A DNA stretch of 64,000 nucleotides from Planctomycetota bacterium. GTDB lineage: Bacteria; Planctomycetota; Phycisphaerae; Phycisphaerales; SM1A02. Each line of letters opens with the position of its first letter. Position 1 is the first letter of the stretch. The notes below the pieces were generated by a model. It saw only the letters and a list, made by a program, of their open reading frames with translations, had not been told where the DNA came from and searched no databases. The DNA lies in assembly GCA_026386795.1 (NCBI GenBank), contig JAPLMU010000052.1:29506-93505 (forward strand), read 5' to 3'. The position numbers were made by a program, and so were the translations under genes. Below, piece after piece: positions 49,220 through 59,535 of the stretch.

Positions 49220-50073
49220 TTCACTTTCAGCCAAAGGTGAAAGCGGTCTACTTCGCTTTGTTAGCCACCCTCGCAGTCGGCGGTCTTGGTCTTCGCATTG
49301 GAATGCAGGCACTTGATGTTTATCTCAAGAAGGACCCGGTTCCGCTACGCGCTGACCTTGGCTCAATACCGACAGTCATGGGTCATTGGCAACGCATCGG
49401 CGAAGACCAGCAAATGGATGCGGCGATGGTTGAGTCGCTCGGCACAGAGAAGTACTTGACGCGTTCGTATGCGATTGATGGTGATCCATCCAAGGGCATC
49501 ATCTCGCTGCATTTGGCGTACTACACAGGCATGATCGATACGGTCCCGCACATTCCCGAGCGCTGCTGGGGCGCCGGTGGATTGGTGCAACTAGGAGATC
49601 CGATCACAATGCCGCTTTCGGTGGAGATGCTTTCGAACATTGCCCCCGATGCGCCGGTGAATCTCGCAACTGGTGCGAAATACCCGACAGCAACGCTGGT
49701 TGATCCGGTGACGCGCATTGAAGAAAAAGTGACATTGCCGGTAGGCGAGTTTGCGATGACTGTTTCTACTTTCCAAGACCCACGCGCTTCACGCGTCGAG
49801 CAACTTGGCGGCTACTTGTTCATCGCAAACGGACGTTCGACTGCCAGCACCTTTGGCGTTCGTGCGCTGGCGTTCAATCTCACTGATCGTTTCGCTTACT
49901 ACTGCAAAGTGCAGCTCTCTGCCCGTTACCCATTGGGCACTACTCCCTCGGCCGTTACCTTTAAGACGAACGCCGAGGATTTCCTCACGCAACTTCTACC
50001 GCCGCTGATGCGGTGCCTCCCCGACTGGCCGTCGATGGAGCGCACCACAGCACGGACGGGCCGCAAGGATTGA
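49216..50073 (+). CDS. EpsI-like exosortase-associated protein
   Basis: Immediately after and overlapping the exosortase by 4 bp; 'ISLHLAYYTGMIDTVPHIPERCWGAGG' EpsI-type motif. Confidence 0.75.
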   Translation: MIHFQPKVKAVYFALLATLAVGGLGLRIGMQALDVYLKKDPVPLRADLGSIPTVMGHWQRIGEDQQMDAAMVESLGTEKYLTRSYAIDGDPSKGIISLHLAYYTGMIDTVPHIPERCWGAGGLVQLGDPITMPLSVEMLSNIAPDAPVNLATGAKYPTATLVDPVTRIEEKVTLPVGEFAMTVSTFQDPRASRVEQLGGYLFIANGRSTASTFGVRALAFNLTDRFAYYCKVQLSARYPLGTTPSAVTFKTNAEDFLTQLLPPLMRCLPDWPSMERTTARTGRKD

Positions 50074-50076
50074 TCG

Positions 50077-53000
50077 ATGGCCAGCAAACTCAACCGTAAA
50101 TTCATCTTCGTCGTCGGCGGGTTCTCCTTGGCCGCGATTCTTCTATTGGTCGCCGTCATCCTGGTGAACCAGTTGTGGCTCAAGAACGCAGAGCGACACA
50201 TCCGCTCTGGTGATGAATTGATGGCGCAAGGGAAGACTCGCGAGGCATATGCCATGTACGGCCGCGCTGTGGGCAAGAAGCCTGATGTTGTGCGCTACAT
50301 CGAGAAGATGGAAGATGCGCTCGGCAAAATCACGGGCGATACGCCGGCGCAATCGGTTGAGGATTATCACAATTTCATGGCCCTGAAGCGCCAGCACACG
50401 CGCGCGCAACCAGGCGACCCTGAGCAGTGGAAGATCTTGATTGCCGCACTTGAAGACGAAGCAGAGCTTTATTCGCGCGGTGATGGATGGATCTCGATTG
50501 AGACCGTCGGCAAGGAAATGAAGGATGTCATGGCTCCGGGTAGTGACGGAATGAAGTTGGCCGAAGAGACGGTGCTGTTTGCGCGCGCGCAGCGCGAGCA
50601 AGTGCTCACGTCTGGCGAGCGCACCGATCTTGAGAAGCAACTGGAAGCATTCCTGAAGGTTGCACCAAAGAGTTGGCGCGGTTGGAACGCACTCGTCACT
50701 TTGCGGATGGCAGATGTTGCGCGCTTGCGCGGTGCTGGGCAGTCACAGGCAGCAACCCGGCGTCTGGAACTTCTTGATAAGTCCATCAGTGACATGCGGG
50801 CAGCAGTGGATCCAAGCGATGCAATTGCACAGAGTTCACTGGCGATCGCCGATCTTGAGCGAGTGCTCCTCGATGCGCGTACTGGTAGTCGCATGGATCG
50901 AACCAAGATTGACACGGCGAAACTTGACGCAGCGTGTCTCAAGGCATCAGAGGTGGCGCTTGCTAGTGGTAAAGGATCAGCTGTACGCGAAGCAGCCGCA
51001 CGAATCGTTGACGCAAAGGGAATTGATGCGGGCGCCAAGCTTCTTGAGGACTGGCTCGCAACGCATCCAACGGACTTGATCACTGCGGGGCTCGATCTGG
51101 AATATGTAAGTCGAACTGGAGATGCCGAGAAGGGATTCGATCGCACCCAGGTAGCCGCGCGGAGAGTTCTTGATCAACCCCGTCTTCCTACTAGTTTGAT
51201 GGCAAGTATCCAATCTGATACACGCGCTCGTGCGCTGCAAGTGCTCCTCGAGGCTGCCATCGTGCAGATTGCGCGCGGCGCCGACGCTACTCAGAAGGCA
51301 AAGCTCGACAAGGAGATTGTGGAACTGCGAGTAAGTTTGTTGGAAGCGCTTCAGAATGACGAAACTGTTCCAGGGATGATCGCCGCTGACGCAAAGATCT
51401 TGCAGTCGCGTATGGATTTGAATGGTGCTGCCAAGAAGTGGGAGCTGTACTTCACGAAGGTTCCGCAACCACCGGCCGATGCATTCCTGTGGGCAACCAT
51501 GGTGTCCCGTGCTCAGAACGATCTTGGACTGGCGATGCAAACGGTGACGAAGGGTTCGGATGCGTTCCCATCGGACCTGCGCCTGGCCATTCAACGCGCA
51601 GAGATTGCTACTCAGCTCGGGCGGTTTGCTGAAGCAGCGTCGTTGTATGAGGCTCTTGCGAAGGCGCTTCCTGAGCAGGAGCAGTATGCGCGCCTGGCGC
51701 AGGACGTTCGATCTCGTGCCGAAGGCGGCCGAAGCGAAGCAGCGCCGGAGATTGCTGGCTTGGAGGCAGCGATGCGCTCCAAGGACTACCCGCGTGCTCG
51801 CGAACTTGCGGCGGCGTGGGTGAAATCTTCCAACGCATCATTACAGGCGATGTACGCGCAGGTGTTGGTTGAACAAGAGGCTGGCGATAAGCCAGCTGCG
51901 CTTGTGTTGTTGCGCGCTGCACTCGAGAAGTATCCAGGGAATCCAGACCTTGCACGCAATGAGGCGCTCTTGGCAACGGAAGACCCAGTGGAGCGAATCG
52001 ACATGATGATTGCGCGGGTCGTCACCGATCCAGCTCAGCGCAACAACGAACGAGTGCGCGCACTCCGTGCATTGCGTGCAGATCTTCAGCGGCAGATCGG
52101 TGACCTTCGTCGGTCAAATTCGCCGGAGCTCGCGCGTAGCGAGGAGTTCTTGAAGAAGATTGATGCCGTGCTTCCTGACGCAGAGAAGAAAGTGGCGGCA
52201 AGCGGCGATGGAGACGCTTCAGCGACCGAGCTAGCGTTCATGGACGCGCTCGCGCGTGGCGACGTTGCCGCCGCAGAGATTCATGTCGCCGCTGCTGCGA
52301 AGTTGACAGCGGTTTCACCAATCTTGGAAACCATTCTTCGTGCGCGTTTGCTTGATTATCAAGGACGCACTGCTGAGGCTATTTCTGTCCTCGAGAAGGC
52401 ACGGCAGGCTGGAAGTAACCAAGCACCGGTCGCGGCGCAATTGGCAATGATTCAGGAGCGCGTCGGCAATGAGCCGGCTGCATTGGCATTGTGGAAGGAG
52501 GCGTATGACCGCCGTCCCAATGACTTGGTCAATGTGCGTGGATACGCGCGTTCCCTCGGTCGATCTGGGCAGGGGCGCACCGCCCTTGACATGTTGCGCA
52601 CGGCAGTTGCGGCAAACTCGAATGATCTCGAAACTCTGACTACCGCCGCGCAGTACGAGGCGGTGTACGGAAGTCGCTCCAAGGCTATCGAGCAGCGGCA
52701 ACGGATCTTGCAGCTTGATTCAGCCAATCGAGAGAACATCGGGGATCTGTACGCACTTCTGTATATGCCCGCGGACTTCGGTTCGGTGCGTGATGCTCAG
52801 GGCCGTCCCCGCTACGACGCACGCGGCTGGTCAACGGTGCCGCCTGACGAGCAACGCCGCTTGCTTGAGGACGCCAACACCATGAATATTGCACTCGCTG
52901 AGCAGTTGTATGAAGCTGCTATGAAGATTGCACCATTTGATGTTCGCTTTGCCGGTCGTAAGGCGTCCGTCATGCGTGAAAACGGCAAGCTGCCGCAGGG

Positions 53001-54867
53001 CACAAAGGCGCTGCAGGATGTTATTGCTCGCGCAGAGGCTGCTGGCAAGACCAACGCGCTGATGTACATGGAGCAAGGTCTTTACCTTGACGATGTTGGC
53101 GACCGCGCCGGCGCAGATGCGTCATTTGTCAAGGCTGCTGCCATACAGGATCCCAAGAAGCGCGAAGTTGATCTTGCGCTCGTCGAAGTGGAAGCTCGGC
53201 GTGGTAATACGGCGCATGCCATCGAATTGCTGAAGAGCGTCCTCGGTGATGCAATGGAACTTCCCGGTCTACTTCGCCTCACAGACTTGCAGGTGGTAGC
53301 GCACCTAAATCCGGATGCAGAGGCGACTCTTGCACGGATCCGCCCGCTCCTTGGTGCATCATCAAACTCCGAACAACAGCGGCAGTTCGAAATGCTTGTT
53401 TCAGCAGTTGCATCTGCTGAAGCTGATGAACTTCGCAACGCCAACAAGATCGATGAATCGAAGGCGAAGGTTGTCGAGGCACTCGCGGCTCTTAGTCGCG
53501 CTGAAACAGTGGCACCCTCGGACCTCTTTGCCCCGCTACGCCGCGTGCAGTTGCTACGTGGTATGGCGATCGCGCAGCAAGATCCATCGAAGCTCGAAGC
53601 GGCGATCGCCGAAGCGGATCGACTTCTTGCGCGCAACGCCTTGTATTGGCCAATGGTGTCCGCGCGCGTTGATTTGTCGCTCGACAAGCGAGATATCAAA
53701 GCTGCAGTGGGCATCTTGGAGCGATTCTTGCAGTCGCAACCCGCCAGCGATGATGCGCGCACCCGTTTGATGGATATGCACGGCGCCATGGGCAATGCGG
53801 CCCGCGCTATTGAAGTTGCACGCGGAGGACTTGAACTCCGGCCACAGGACCCGGTTTGGGCCGAGAGGCTTGGTGATTTGCAGCAGCGCAGCGGCGATTC
53901 AGCTGCCGCGGCGCGAGACTTCGAGCGCGCATTTACGCTCGACCCGAAGTCAACTGTTTACCTGGAGAAGTCAGCGATAGCGCGCCTTGCTTCCGGCGAT
54001 GCAACTGGGACACTCAACCTATTGCGTGGAGCAAATGAGCTTGTAGCGCGCTCGATAGTATTGCGAGCGATCTCAGCCGCGGCATTGGTCAAGTCCGGTC
54101 GTCGCGATGAAGGGTTGGTTGCCGGGCGTGAGGCAGTTGCCGCAGCTCGCGCCCTGCCGGATGGTTCGACAGCCACGGTCGAGCGCACAGTCATGGTGCT
54201 TCGAGACATCTTCCCTATCGATAAGCCTGCTGACTTCGAAACATTCCTCCTGCAGGGCGGTGCAGTACCGTCGGTGCTCGACGAAGCCATTCTTGCAGAC
54301 ACTTGGAATCGCAGTGGCCCGGCTGGTTCAGATAAGGCCCTGGAATGGTGTTCGAAGGTCGAGGCACGGGCTGCAGCGAACGCCGCGTCTGTACCGCCTG
54401 GTGTGGAAGCAGCGGTAGCAATGACGCGCGGAGCAGTCCTTTATGTCAAGCCGGACATGGAAGGCGCGTGCGAGGCATACGTGCGAGCAGCGCAGCTTTC
54501 AAATAAGAATCCTGCCGCACTCAACAATGCCGCCTATCTGCTTTCGAAGGTAAAGAAGGACTATGCCCGGGCATTTGAATTGGCATCGCGAGCAGTGCTC
54601 TACGCTCCGACCCAGCCAGATTACTTAGACACGCTTGGTTTCATTCTTCTGCAGACGGGGCGACTCGCCGAGGCAGAGGATGCGTTGAACAAGTCAGTGG
54701 CAGCTTCGCCGACGACATCAGGTCTATTGCATCTTGCACAGGTCCGTGCCGCGCAGGGAAACATTGGCGATGCTCGGCAGATTCTCGATCGCGCGCGCGC
54801 GCGACCGGGAGACGCAGACAGCACGAAAGAAATCGAGGCGTTTGCAGAAACGCTCAAGGGTAAGTAA
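50077..54867 (+). CDS. Very large TPR protein of the exopolysaccharide/exosortase locus
   Basis: 1596 aa; N-term TM 'FIFVVGGFSLAAILLLVAVILVNQLWL'; TPR-like repeats throughout, e.g. 'AAYLLSKVKKDYARAFELASRAVLYAPTQPDYLDTLGFILLQTGRLAEAEDALNKSV'. Confidence 0.85.
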   Translation: MASKLNRKFIFVVGGFSLAAILLLVAVILVNQLWLKNAERHIRSGDELMAQGKTREAYAMYGRAVGKKPDVVRYIEKMEDALGKITGDTPAQSVEDYHNFMALKRQHTRAQPGDPEQWKILIAALEDEAELYSRGDGWISIETVGKEMKDVMAPGSDGMKLAEETVLFARAQREQVLTSGERTDLEKQLEAFLKVAPKSWRGWNALVTLRMADVARLRGAGQSQAATRRLELLDKSISDMRAAVDPSDAIAQSSLAIADLERVLLDARTGSRMDRTKIDTAKLDAACLKASEVALASGKGSAVREAAARIVDAKGIDAGAKLLEDWLATHPTDLITAGLDLEYVSRTGDAEKGFDRTQVAARRVLDQPRLPTSLMASIQSDTRARALQVLLEAAIVQIARGADATQKAKLDKEIVELRVSLLEALQNDETVPGMIAADAKILQSRMDLNGAAKKWELYFTKVPQPPADAFLWATMVSRAQNDLGLAMQTVTKGSDAFPSDLRLAIQRAEIATQLGRFAEAASLYEALAKALPEQEQYARLAQDVRSRAEGGRSEAAPEIAGLEAAMRSKDYPRARELAAAWVKSSNASLQAMYAQVLVEQEAGDKPAALVLLRAALEKYPGNPDLARNEALLATEDPVERIDMMIARVVTDPAQRNNERVRALRALRADLQRQIGDLRRSNSPELARSEEFLKKIDAVLPDAEKKVAASGDGDASATELAFMDALARGDVAAAEIHVAAAAKLTAVSPILETILRARLLDYQGRTAEAISVLEKARQAGSNQAPVAAQLAMIQERVGNEPAALALWKEAYDRRPNDLVNVRGYARSLGRSGQGRTALDMLRTAVAANSNDLETLTTAAQYEAVYGSRSKAIEQRQRILQLDSANRENIGDLYALLYMPADFGSVRDAQGRPRYDARGWSTVPPDEQRRLLEDANTMNIALAEQLYEAAMKIAPFDVRFAGRKASVMRENGKLPQGTKALQDVIARAEAAGKTNALMYMEQGLYLDDVGDRAGADASFVKAAAIQDPKKREVDLALVEVEARRGNTAHAIELLKSVLGDAMELPGLLRLTDLQVVAHLNPDAEATLARIRPLLGASSNSEQQRQFEMLVSAVASAEADELRNANKIDESKAKVVEALAALSRAETVAPSDLFAPLRRVQLLRGMAIAQQDPSKLEAAIAEADRLLARNALYWPMVSARVDLSLDKRDIKAAVGILERFLQSQPASDDARTRLMDMHGAMGNAARAIEVARGGLELRPQDPVWAERLGDLQQRSGDSAAAARDFERAFTLDPKSTVYLEKSAIARLASGDATGTLNLLRGANELVARSIVLRAISAAALVKSGRRDEGLVAGREAVAAARALPDGSTATVERTVMVLRDIFPIDKPADFETFLLQGGAVPSVLDEAILADTWNRSGPAGSDKALEWCSKVEARAAANAASVPPGVEAAVAMTRGAVLYVKPDMEGACEAYVRAAQLSNKNPAALNNAAYLLSKVKKDYARAFELASRAVLYAPTQPDYLDTLGFILLQTGRLAEAEDALNKSVAASPTTSGLLHLAQVRAAQGNIGDARQILDRARARPGDADSTKEIEAFAETLKGK

Positions 54868-54930
54868 AGCCTGAGGGCCAACGATGCCCTCCGGACAGTT
54901 GACGCTCGGGAACCATCCCTAGGAAACACT

Positions 54931-57126
54931 ATGACCGCCGCGAATCCATCTTCGACTCCACCCGCCGCCGCCCCGCGCTCTCCATCACCTGGTGGTGCGC
55001 CGCGTGGTGGTCGCCAGCAGGCCCCAACCATTGATCCAGTGCGTGTGCTTCGGCAGCATGCTTGGCTGCTTGTGGGATCTGCTGGGGCAGGTCTTGTGCT
55101 CGGCGTCATCGCGCACTTCACATGTCTCTTCCTCTATCCGCTCTGGGGTGGATTGGTTCTCTTTGAGATCCGACCCGAAGTCACCGGCGCCAAGGACGCC
55201 GTGACGCGTGAAATTGTGCAGGACGAAGCCATTGCCCGACTCGGCCAGACCGAATCACAGAAACTCACCTCCAAGTCAGTGCTTGAGGCGGCGATGAAGG
55301 CGCCGGACATTGCTACTACGAAATGGGGTCAGTACTACGACACCGTTGATGAGCGGGTGAAGCAACTCGAAGACACACTCCGCGTTGGTCACCGCCGCGG
55401 CACGCAGCTCTTTACGGTGACTTGGCGTACGTGGGAGAAGGGGGATGTTCCGGTGGTCATGAACCGCGTTGCCGACACATATATGTCTATGCGCGAGAGC
55501 GAAGAAAACGAGCGGTCTGCACGCAGTAAGGCGCAATTTGAAAGCAAGAGGTCTGGCGTTGAGGAGCAAATTCGCACACTCAAGGCAGAAATTCAGGACT
55601 TCATTCGCAAGAACGGCATCACCGCTGGTCGAGAGTCCGATCTTTCTGACCAGCGCTCTACGGAAAATCTAGCGCGCCTTCGTGATGACACCATCCGCGA
55701 TCTGACATTAGCACAAGCGCGATTGGACTCCATTGATCGCAAGATCGCTGACCAACGATTCGAGGACGAGGATCGCCGCAACGCACTCGATGATCAGTCA
55801 ATTCGCGCCATGGAGCGTGACCTTCAACAGTTGCAGGTTGCACTGAATGCCTCTCGCGAGCGCTTTGGTGAAGATCACCAGCAGGTGAAGGATCTGATGC
55901 AGCGCGAGGCTTCCAGTCGGGGGCGCCTTTCAGCAGCGATGAATGAATCAATGTCCCGCAATTTGCTTGCGGACAAGATCAATTTCGCACAGCGCGTAGT
56001 TGGCTTGAAGTCACTCGTTGACAAGCAAACGCTCGATCTGACTACAGGACAGAAGCGTCTTCAGGAACTCACCGCGCAGATCAGTGCGCTTGATGCCCTC
56101 AAAGAACAGCTCGTTCAGAAGGAACTTGAACGCAACGATTTGCAGGACCTGATCTCGCAGCTTGATTTGCTGCAGGCCCGTGAAGATAATCGACGCGTGC
56201 GCATGGTGCAGCGTGCAACCACGCCCAAGGAGTTGGACTTCCCGCAGTTGAAATTCATGGTGCCCGGCGGTGCGGTGTTGGTGCTACTGGTAGTAGCGGG
56301 CATACTGTTCCTTCGGGAATTCCTCGATCAGCGCGTCAAGCAGCCGAGCGATATCGCAGGCATTGGCGGAGCGCGGCTTCTTGGCGTGATCCCAGACATC
56401 ACCGACGATCCATCTGGTCCGAAGTCCGCGGAACTTGTAGTGACTGAACTTCCCGGGTCCACCACAGCAGAGATGTTCCGTCAGTTTGCATCTGCCGTGC
56501 GCAAGTCGATGGATGCGAGCGGACTTCGTTCAATCGCTGTCATGACTCCCCATCCCGGTGGCGGCGCAACAACAACTGCTGTGAATCTCGCGCTGAGCCT
56601 GCACGCCGCTGGTCGAACTGTTGCGATTATTGATGCCAACCTGCGGCGCCCGCGTGTTGCATCGGTCTTCGGTGTTGACCCGGACGCGCCCGGCCTGAGT
56701 GACATGCTGGCAGGTAAGTCTGTTGAGCCACACATGTCGCACGGCATTGCCATCTACGGACCTGGTACAACGGATAGTCGTGTCTACGAGCGCCTAACCA
56801 CCGATGAGATGCGTCGGACGGTGGCGCGGCTCCGCGAGAAATACCAAGTGGTGGTGGTTGATCTTCCACCAACGCTCGTTGCGGGTGAGTCACTCGTGGT
56901 GGCGGATTGCTGTGACTCGGCAATCTTGGTGGTGCGAGCCATGCAGGATCAACGCGGGCTCGTCTCCAAGTTCATCTATCAATTGCAAGAGACGCACGCG
57001 GTTCTCATGGGCACGCTCTTGATGCGTCCTGAACACACCATCGGTGGCTACTTCAAGAAGAACGCTGAGTTGATGGCTGAGTACGCCAAGCCAGTTTCGC
57101 CAGTATCAACGGAGGCAAAGTCCTGA
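54931..57126 (+). CDS. Wzz / BY-kinase-like polysaccharide co-polymerase with degenerate Walker A
   Basis: Two TM segments flank a coiled coil; cytoplasmic P-loop-like 'MTPHPGGGATTTAVNLALSLHAAGRTVAIIDANLRRPRVASVFG' and 'VVVVDLPPTL'. Confidence 0.85.
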   Translation: MTAANPSSTPPAAAPRSPSPGGAPRGGRQQAPTIDPVRVLRQHAWLLVGSAGAGLVLGVIAHFTCLFLYPLWGGLVLFEIRPEVTGAKDAVTREIVQDEAIARLGQTESQKLTSKSVLEAAMKAPDIATTKWGQYYDTVDERVKQLEDTLRVGHRRGTQLFTVTWRTWEKGDVPVVMNRVADTYMSMRESEENERSARSKAQFESKRSGVEEQIRTLKAEIQDFIRKNGITAGRESDLSDQRSTENLARLRDDTIRDLTLAQARLDSIDRKIADQRFEDEDRRNALDDQSIRAMERDLQQLQVALNASRERFGEDHQQVKDLMQREASSRGRLSAAMNESMSRNLLADKINFAQRVVGLKSLVDKQTLDLTTGQKRLQELTAQISALDALKEQLVQKELERNDLQDLISQLDLLQAREDNRRVRMVQRATTPKELDFPQLKFMVPGGAVLVLLVVAGILFLREFLDQRVKQPSDIAGIGGARLLGVIPDITDDPSGPKSAELVVTELPGSTTAEMFRQFASAVRKSMDASGLRSIAVMTPHPGGGATTTAVNLALSLHAAGRTVAIIDANLRRPRVASVFGVDPDAPGLSDMLAGKSVEPHMSHGIAIYGPGTTDSRVYERLTTDEMRRTVARLREKYQVVVVDLPPTLVAGESLVVADCCDSAILVVRAMQDQRGLVSKFIYQLQETHAVLMGTLLMRPEHTIGGYFKKNAELMAEYAKPVSPVSTEAKS

Positions 57127-57133
57127 TTCAGTC

Positions 57134-58159
57134 ATGCCCACACGTGGGGCAGGGACTATGAGCGCAATTCAAACGGGGCGGCGCTTCCTAGTCACAGGTG
57201 GTGCGGGCTTCATCGGCTCGCACCTCTGCGAGACGCTTCTCGCCTTGGGCGGACATGTCACAGTGGTTGACGACCTTTCGACAGGTCGGCGCTCAAATCT
57301 GGATGCCGCGCAGTTGAATTGGGGCGGCAAGATTGACTTGATTGAGTCCACGGTTTCTGCAGCCCTGCCGTCATTCACAGCGCGCCGCTTTGATGCCGTC
57401 TATCACTTAGCCGCAGCAGTTGGTGTCCGGTTAGTGGTTGAAGATCCAGCGCGCGCGGCCGAAACAAATATCTTTGAAACGGCAGCCATTCTGTCGTTTG
57501 CATCACGAACCCGGACGCCGATTCTCTTTGCGAGTTCGAGCGAGGTGTACGGAAAGGGCGTTCGTGCGCCATTCAAGGAAGATGATGATCTCGTCTTTGG
57601 TGCACCCACCGTTTCGCGGTGGTCATACGGTCTGTCAAAGGCAATTGACGAGCAACTCGCGCTTGCCCACGCGCAGCGTGATGGACTTCCAGTGGTGATT
57701 GCGCGCTTCTTCAATACTGTTGGTCCTCGCCAGCGTGGTCGCTACGGGATGGTGCTTCCCCGCTTTGTTGCAGCGGCACTTGCTGGTGCCCCCATTCAGG
57801 TTCACGGCAGCGGTCGGCAAGTGCGCTGCTTCTGCGATGTGCGTGATGTTGCCGCAGCGCTACCAAAGCTGCTTGATCAGAGCGAATGCCACGGCCGCGT
57901 CTTCAATGTAGGCGGAGATCGCCCGGTCACGGTTGAAGATCTTGCGGCGCTCGTGGTACGTGTCACTGGCTCTGCGTCAATCATTGAACATGTGCCGTAC
58001 TCAGAAGTCTTTGGCAATGCATTTGAAGACCTCGCCATTCGCGTTCCTGACATTGCGCGCATTCGCGCAGCAATCGGATTTGATGCGCACATTCCACTCG
58101 AGCGCACCATTGCAGACCTCATCACAGAGCACGCACGCGCTCCGGAGGCGGCCGCATGA
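57134..58159 (+). CDS. NAD-dependent nucleotide-sugar epimerase/dehydratase
   Basis: 'FLVTGGAGFIGSHLCETLLALGGHVTVVDDLSTG', 'ASSSEVYG', 'YGLSKAIDEQ'. The ORF starts at 57134; an in-frame downstream start near 57158 (MSAIQTG) is possible. Confidence 0.9.
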   Translation: MPTRGAGTMSAIQTGRRFLVTGGAGFIGSHLCETLLALGGHVTVVDDLSTGRRSNLDAAQLNWGGKIDLIESTVSAALPSFTARRFDAVYHLAAAVGVRLVVEDPARAAETNIFETAAILSFASRTRTPILFASSSEVYGKGVRAPFKEDDDLVFGAPTVSRWSYGLSKAIDEQLALAHAQRDGLPVVIARFFNTVGPRQRGRYGMVLPRFVAAALAGAPIQVHGSGRQVRCFCDVRDVAAALPKLLDQSECHGRVFNVGGDRPVTVEDLAALVVRVTGSASIIEHVPYSEVFGNAFEDLAIRVPDIARIRAAIGFDAHIPLERTIADLITEHARAPEAAA

Positions 58160-59535
58160 ATTGCGTCTCTATGACAACCGACGCGCGTCTTGAAGGCGTG
58201 ACCTCTTTGTTGATGAATTCGCTTCCTGCGTTGCTTGCAAGTTTTGCAGCAACGGTCGCCACTGTGCCAATTGTCCGTTGGATGGCACACAAGACAGGGG
58301 TGGTCGACGCGCCTGATACTGTGCGCAAGTTGCACGGCCGGACGGTTGCCTATCTTGGCGGCGTTGGCGTCTTTATTGGTGTCTTTGTTGGAATCATCGT
58401 GAGCGCGTTGTTCTCAGGTGGAGATCTCTTGTCGCTGCCGCCAGTGCCATTCTCAGTGGTGTTGGGAATGATCGCGATCACGTTCACGGGCTTGGCAGAC
58501 GACATTTGGAAGTTCGACGCACGCTTGAAGATCGCCGGTCAACTAGTGGCCGCTGCCGCGTTAGCAATTGACGACATCGGCATCAATGTGGCAAGCGGGC
58601 TGCTCTCGCCAATCATGGGTCCACCGAGTGAAACGCTCTTTCATCTTGGCGGATTCGTGATTCTGAATGCCACGGTGTTCTACTGGGTTGGTACCGCACT
58701 TGTTGCTGCATTTGTCCTTGGAGGTAGCAACGCTGCCAACTTGCTCGATGGTCTCGATGGCCTGCTCTCTGGCATCACCGTAGTCATGTGCATTGGGCTG
58801 TTGGCGCTGTCACTTCTCATAGTGTTTGCCCTGCCGCCGGACATGTCAAATGTCGGCGAGATCACACGTTCCATGGCCGGCGCACGCGTCGTGTTGTGTC
58901 TCAGCCTTCTGGGCGCATGTCTGGGATTCCTGGTTTACAACTTCAATCCGGCGACAATTTTCCTTGGTGATGCTGGAAGCCTGCTCATCGGATTCCTTTC
59001 AGTCACCATCATCATGACATTCGCAAACCTACAACCATTCAGTTGTCCGCTGATTGTGCGTGATATCGCTGATGGTGTATCCGCTGTGCCTGGAATGCCG
59101 CCCCCTGTCGCACCAGCGCCCGATGCTGGCTATGAAGGACATTCCACATTGCTAGTGATGTGTGGCTTGGCGATGTTTGGACTGCCGATTTTGGACACCG
59201 CACTCGCCATGATCCGCCGCCGTCGGGCGGGCGTTCCGTTCTCGACCCCTGATGCCAATCACATTCATCATCGGGTCAAGCGTGCCTGCGGAGGTTCAGT
59301 GCGCAAGGCGGTCAGTGCGCTGTACGGGATGGAGTTTGGTCTGGTGCTGATTGGCATTGCAACAGCAGCGTTTGTGCTGGGTATCGGTAGCCGACTTCTC
59401 TGGCCCTTCCTGTTCCTTGTCGGTGTGTTCATTACGCTGTTGGCTGTTGCAACCCGCGGTTCAGGTGCCACTCCAACCGGAGGCCCTCGCGTCGCTCGGT
59501 CATTGGCTGCAGATGGCGCCAAGCGTCGAGCATGA
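58156..59535 (+). CDS. WecA/TagO-type undecaprenyl-phosphate sugar-1-phosphate transferase
   Basis: 'GLADDIWKFDARLKIAGQLVAAAAL', 'NAANLLDGLDGLLSGI', 'IFLGDAGSLLIGFL', 'DANHIHHRV'. Confidence 0.92.
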   Translation: MNCVSMTTDARLEGVTSLLMNSLPALLASFAATVATVPIVRWMAHKTGVVDAPDTVRKLHGRTVAYLGGVGVFIGVFVGIIVSALFSGGDLLSLPPVPFSVVLGMIAITFTGLADDIWKFDARLKIAGQLVAAAALAIDDIGINVASGLLSPIMGPPSETLFHLGGFVILNATVFYWVGTALVAAFVLGGSNAANLLDGLDGLLSGITVVMCIGLLALSLLIVFALPPDMSNVGEITRSMAGARVVLCLSLLGACLGFLVYNFNPATIFLGDAGSLLIGFLSVTIIMTFANLQPFSCPLIVRDIADGVSAVPGMPPPVAPAPDAGYEGHSTLLVMCGLAMFGLPILDTALAMIRRRRAGVPFSTPDANHIHHRVKRACGGSVRKAVSALYGMEFGLVLIGIATAAFVLGIGSRLLWPFLFLVGVFITLLAVATRGSGATPTGGPRVARSLAADGAKRRA

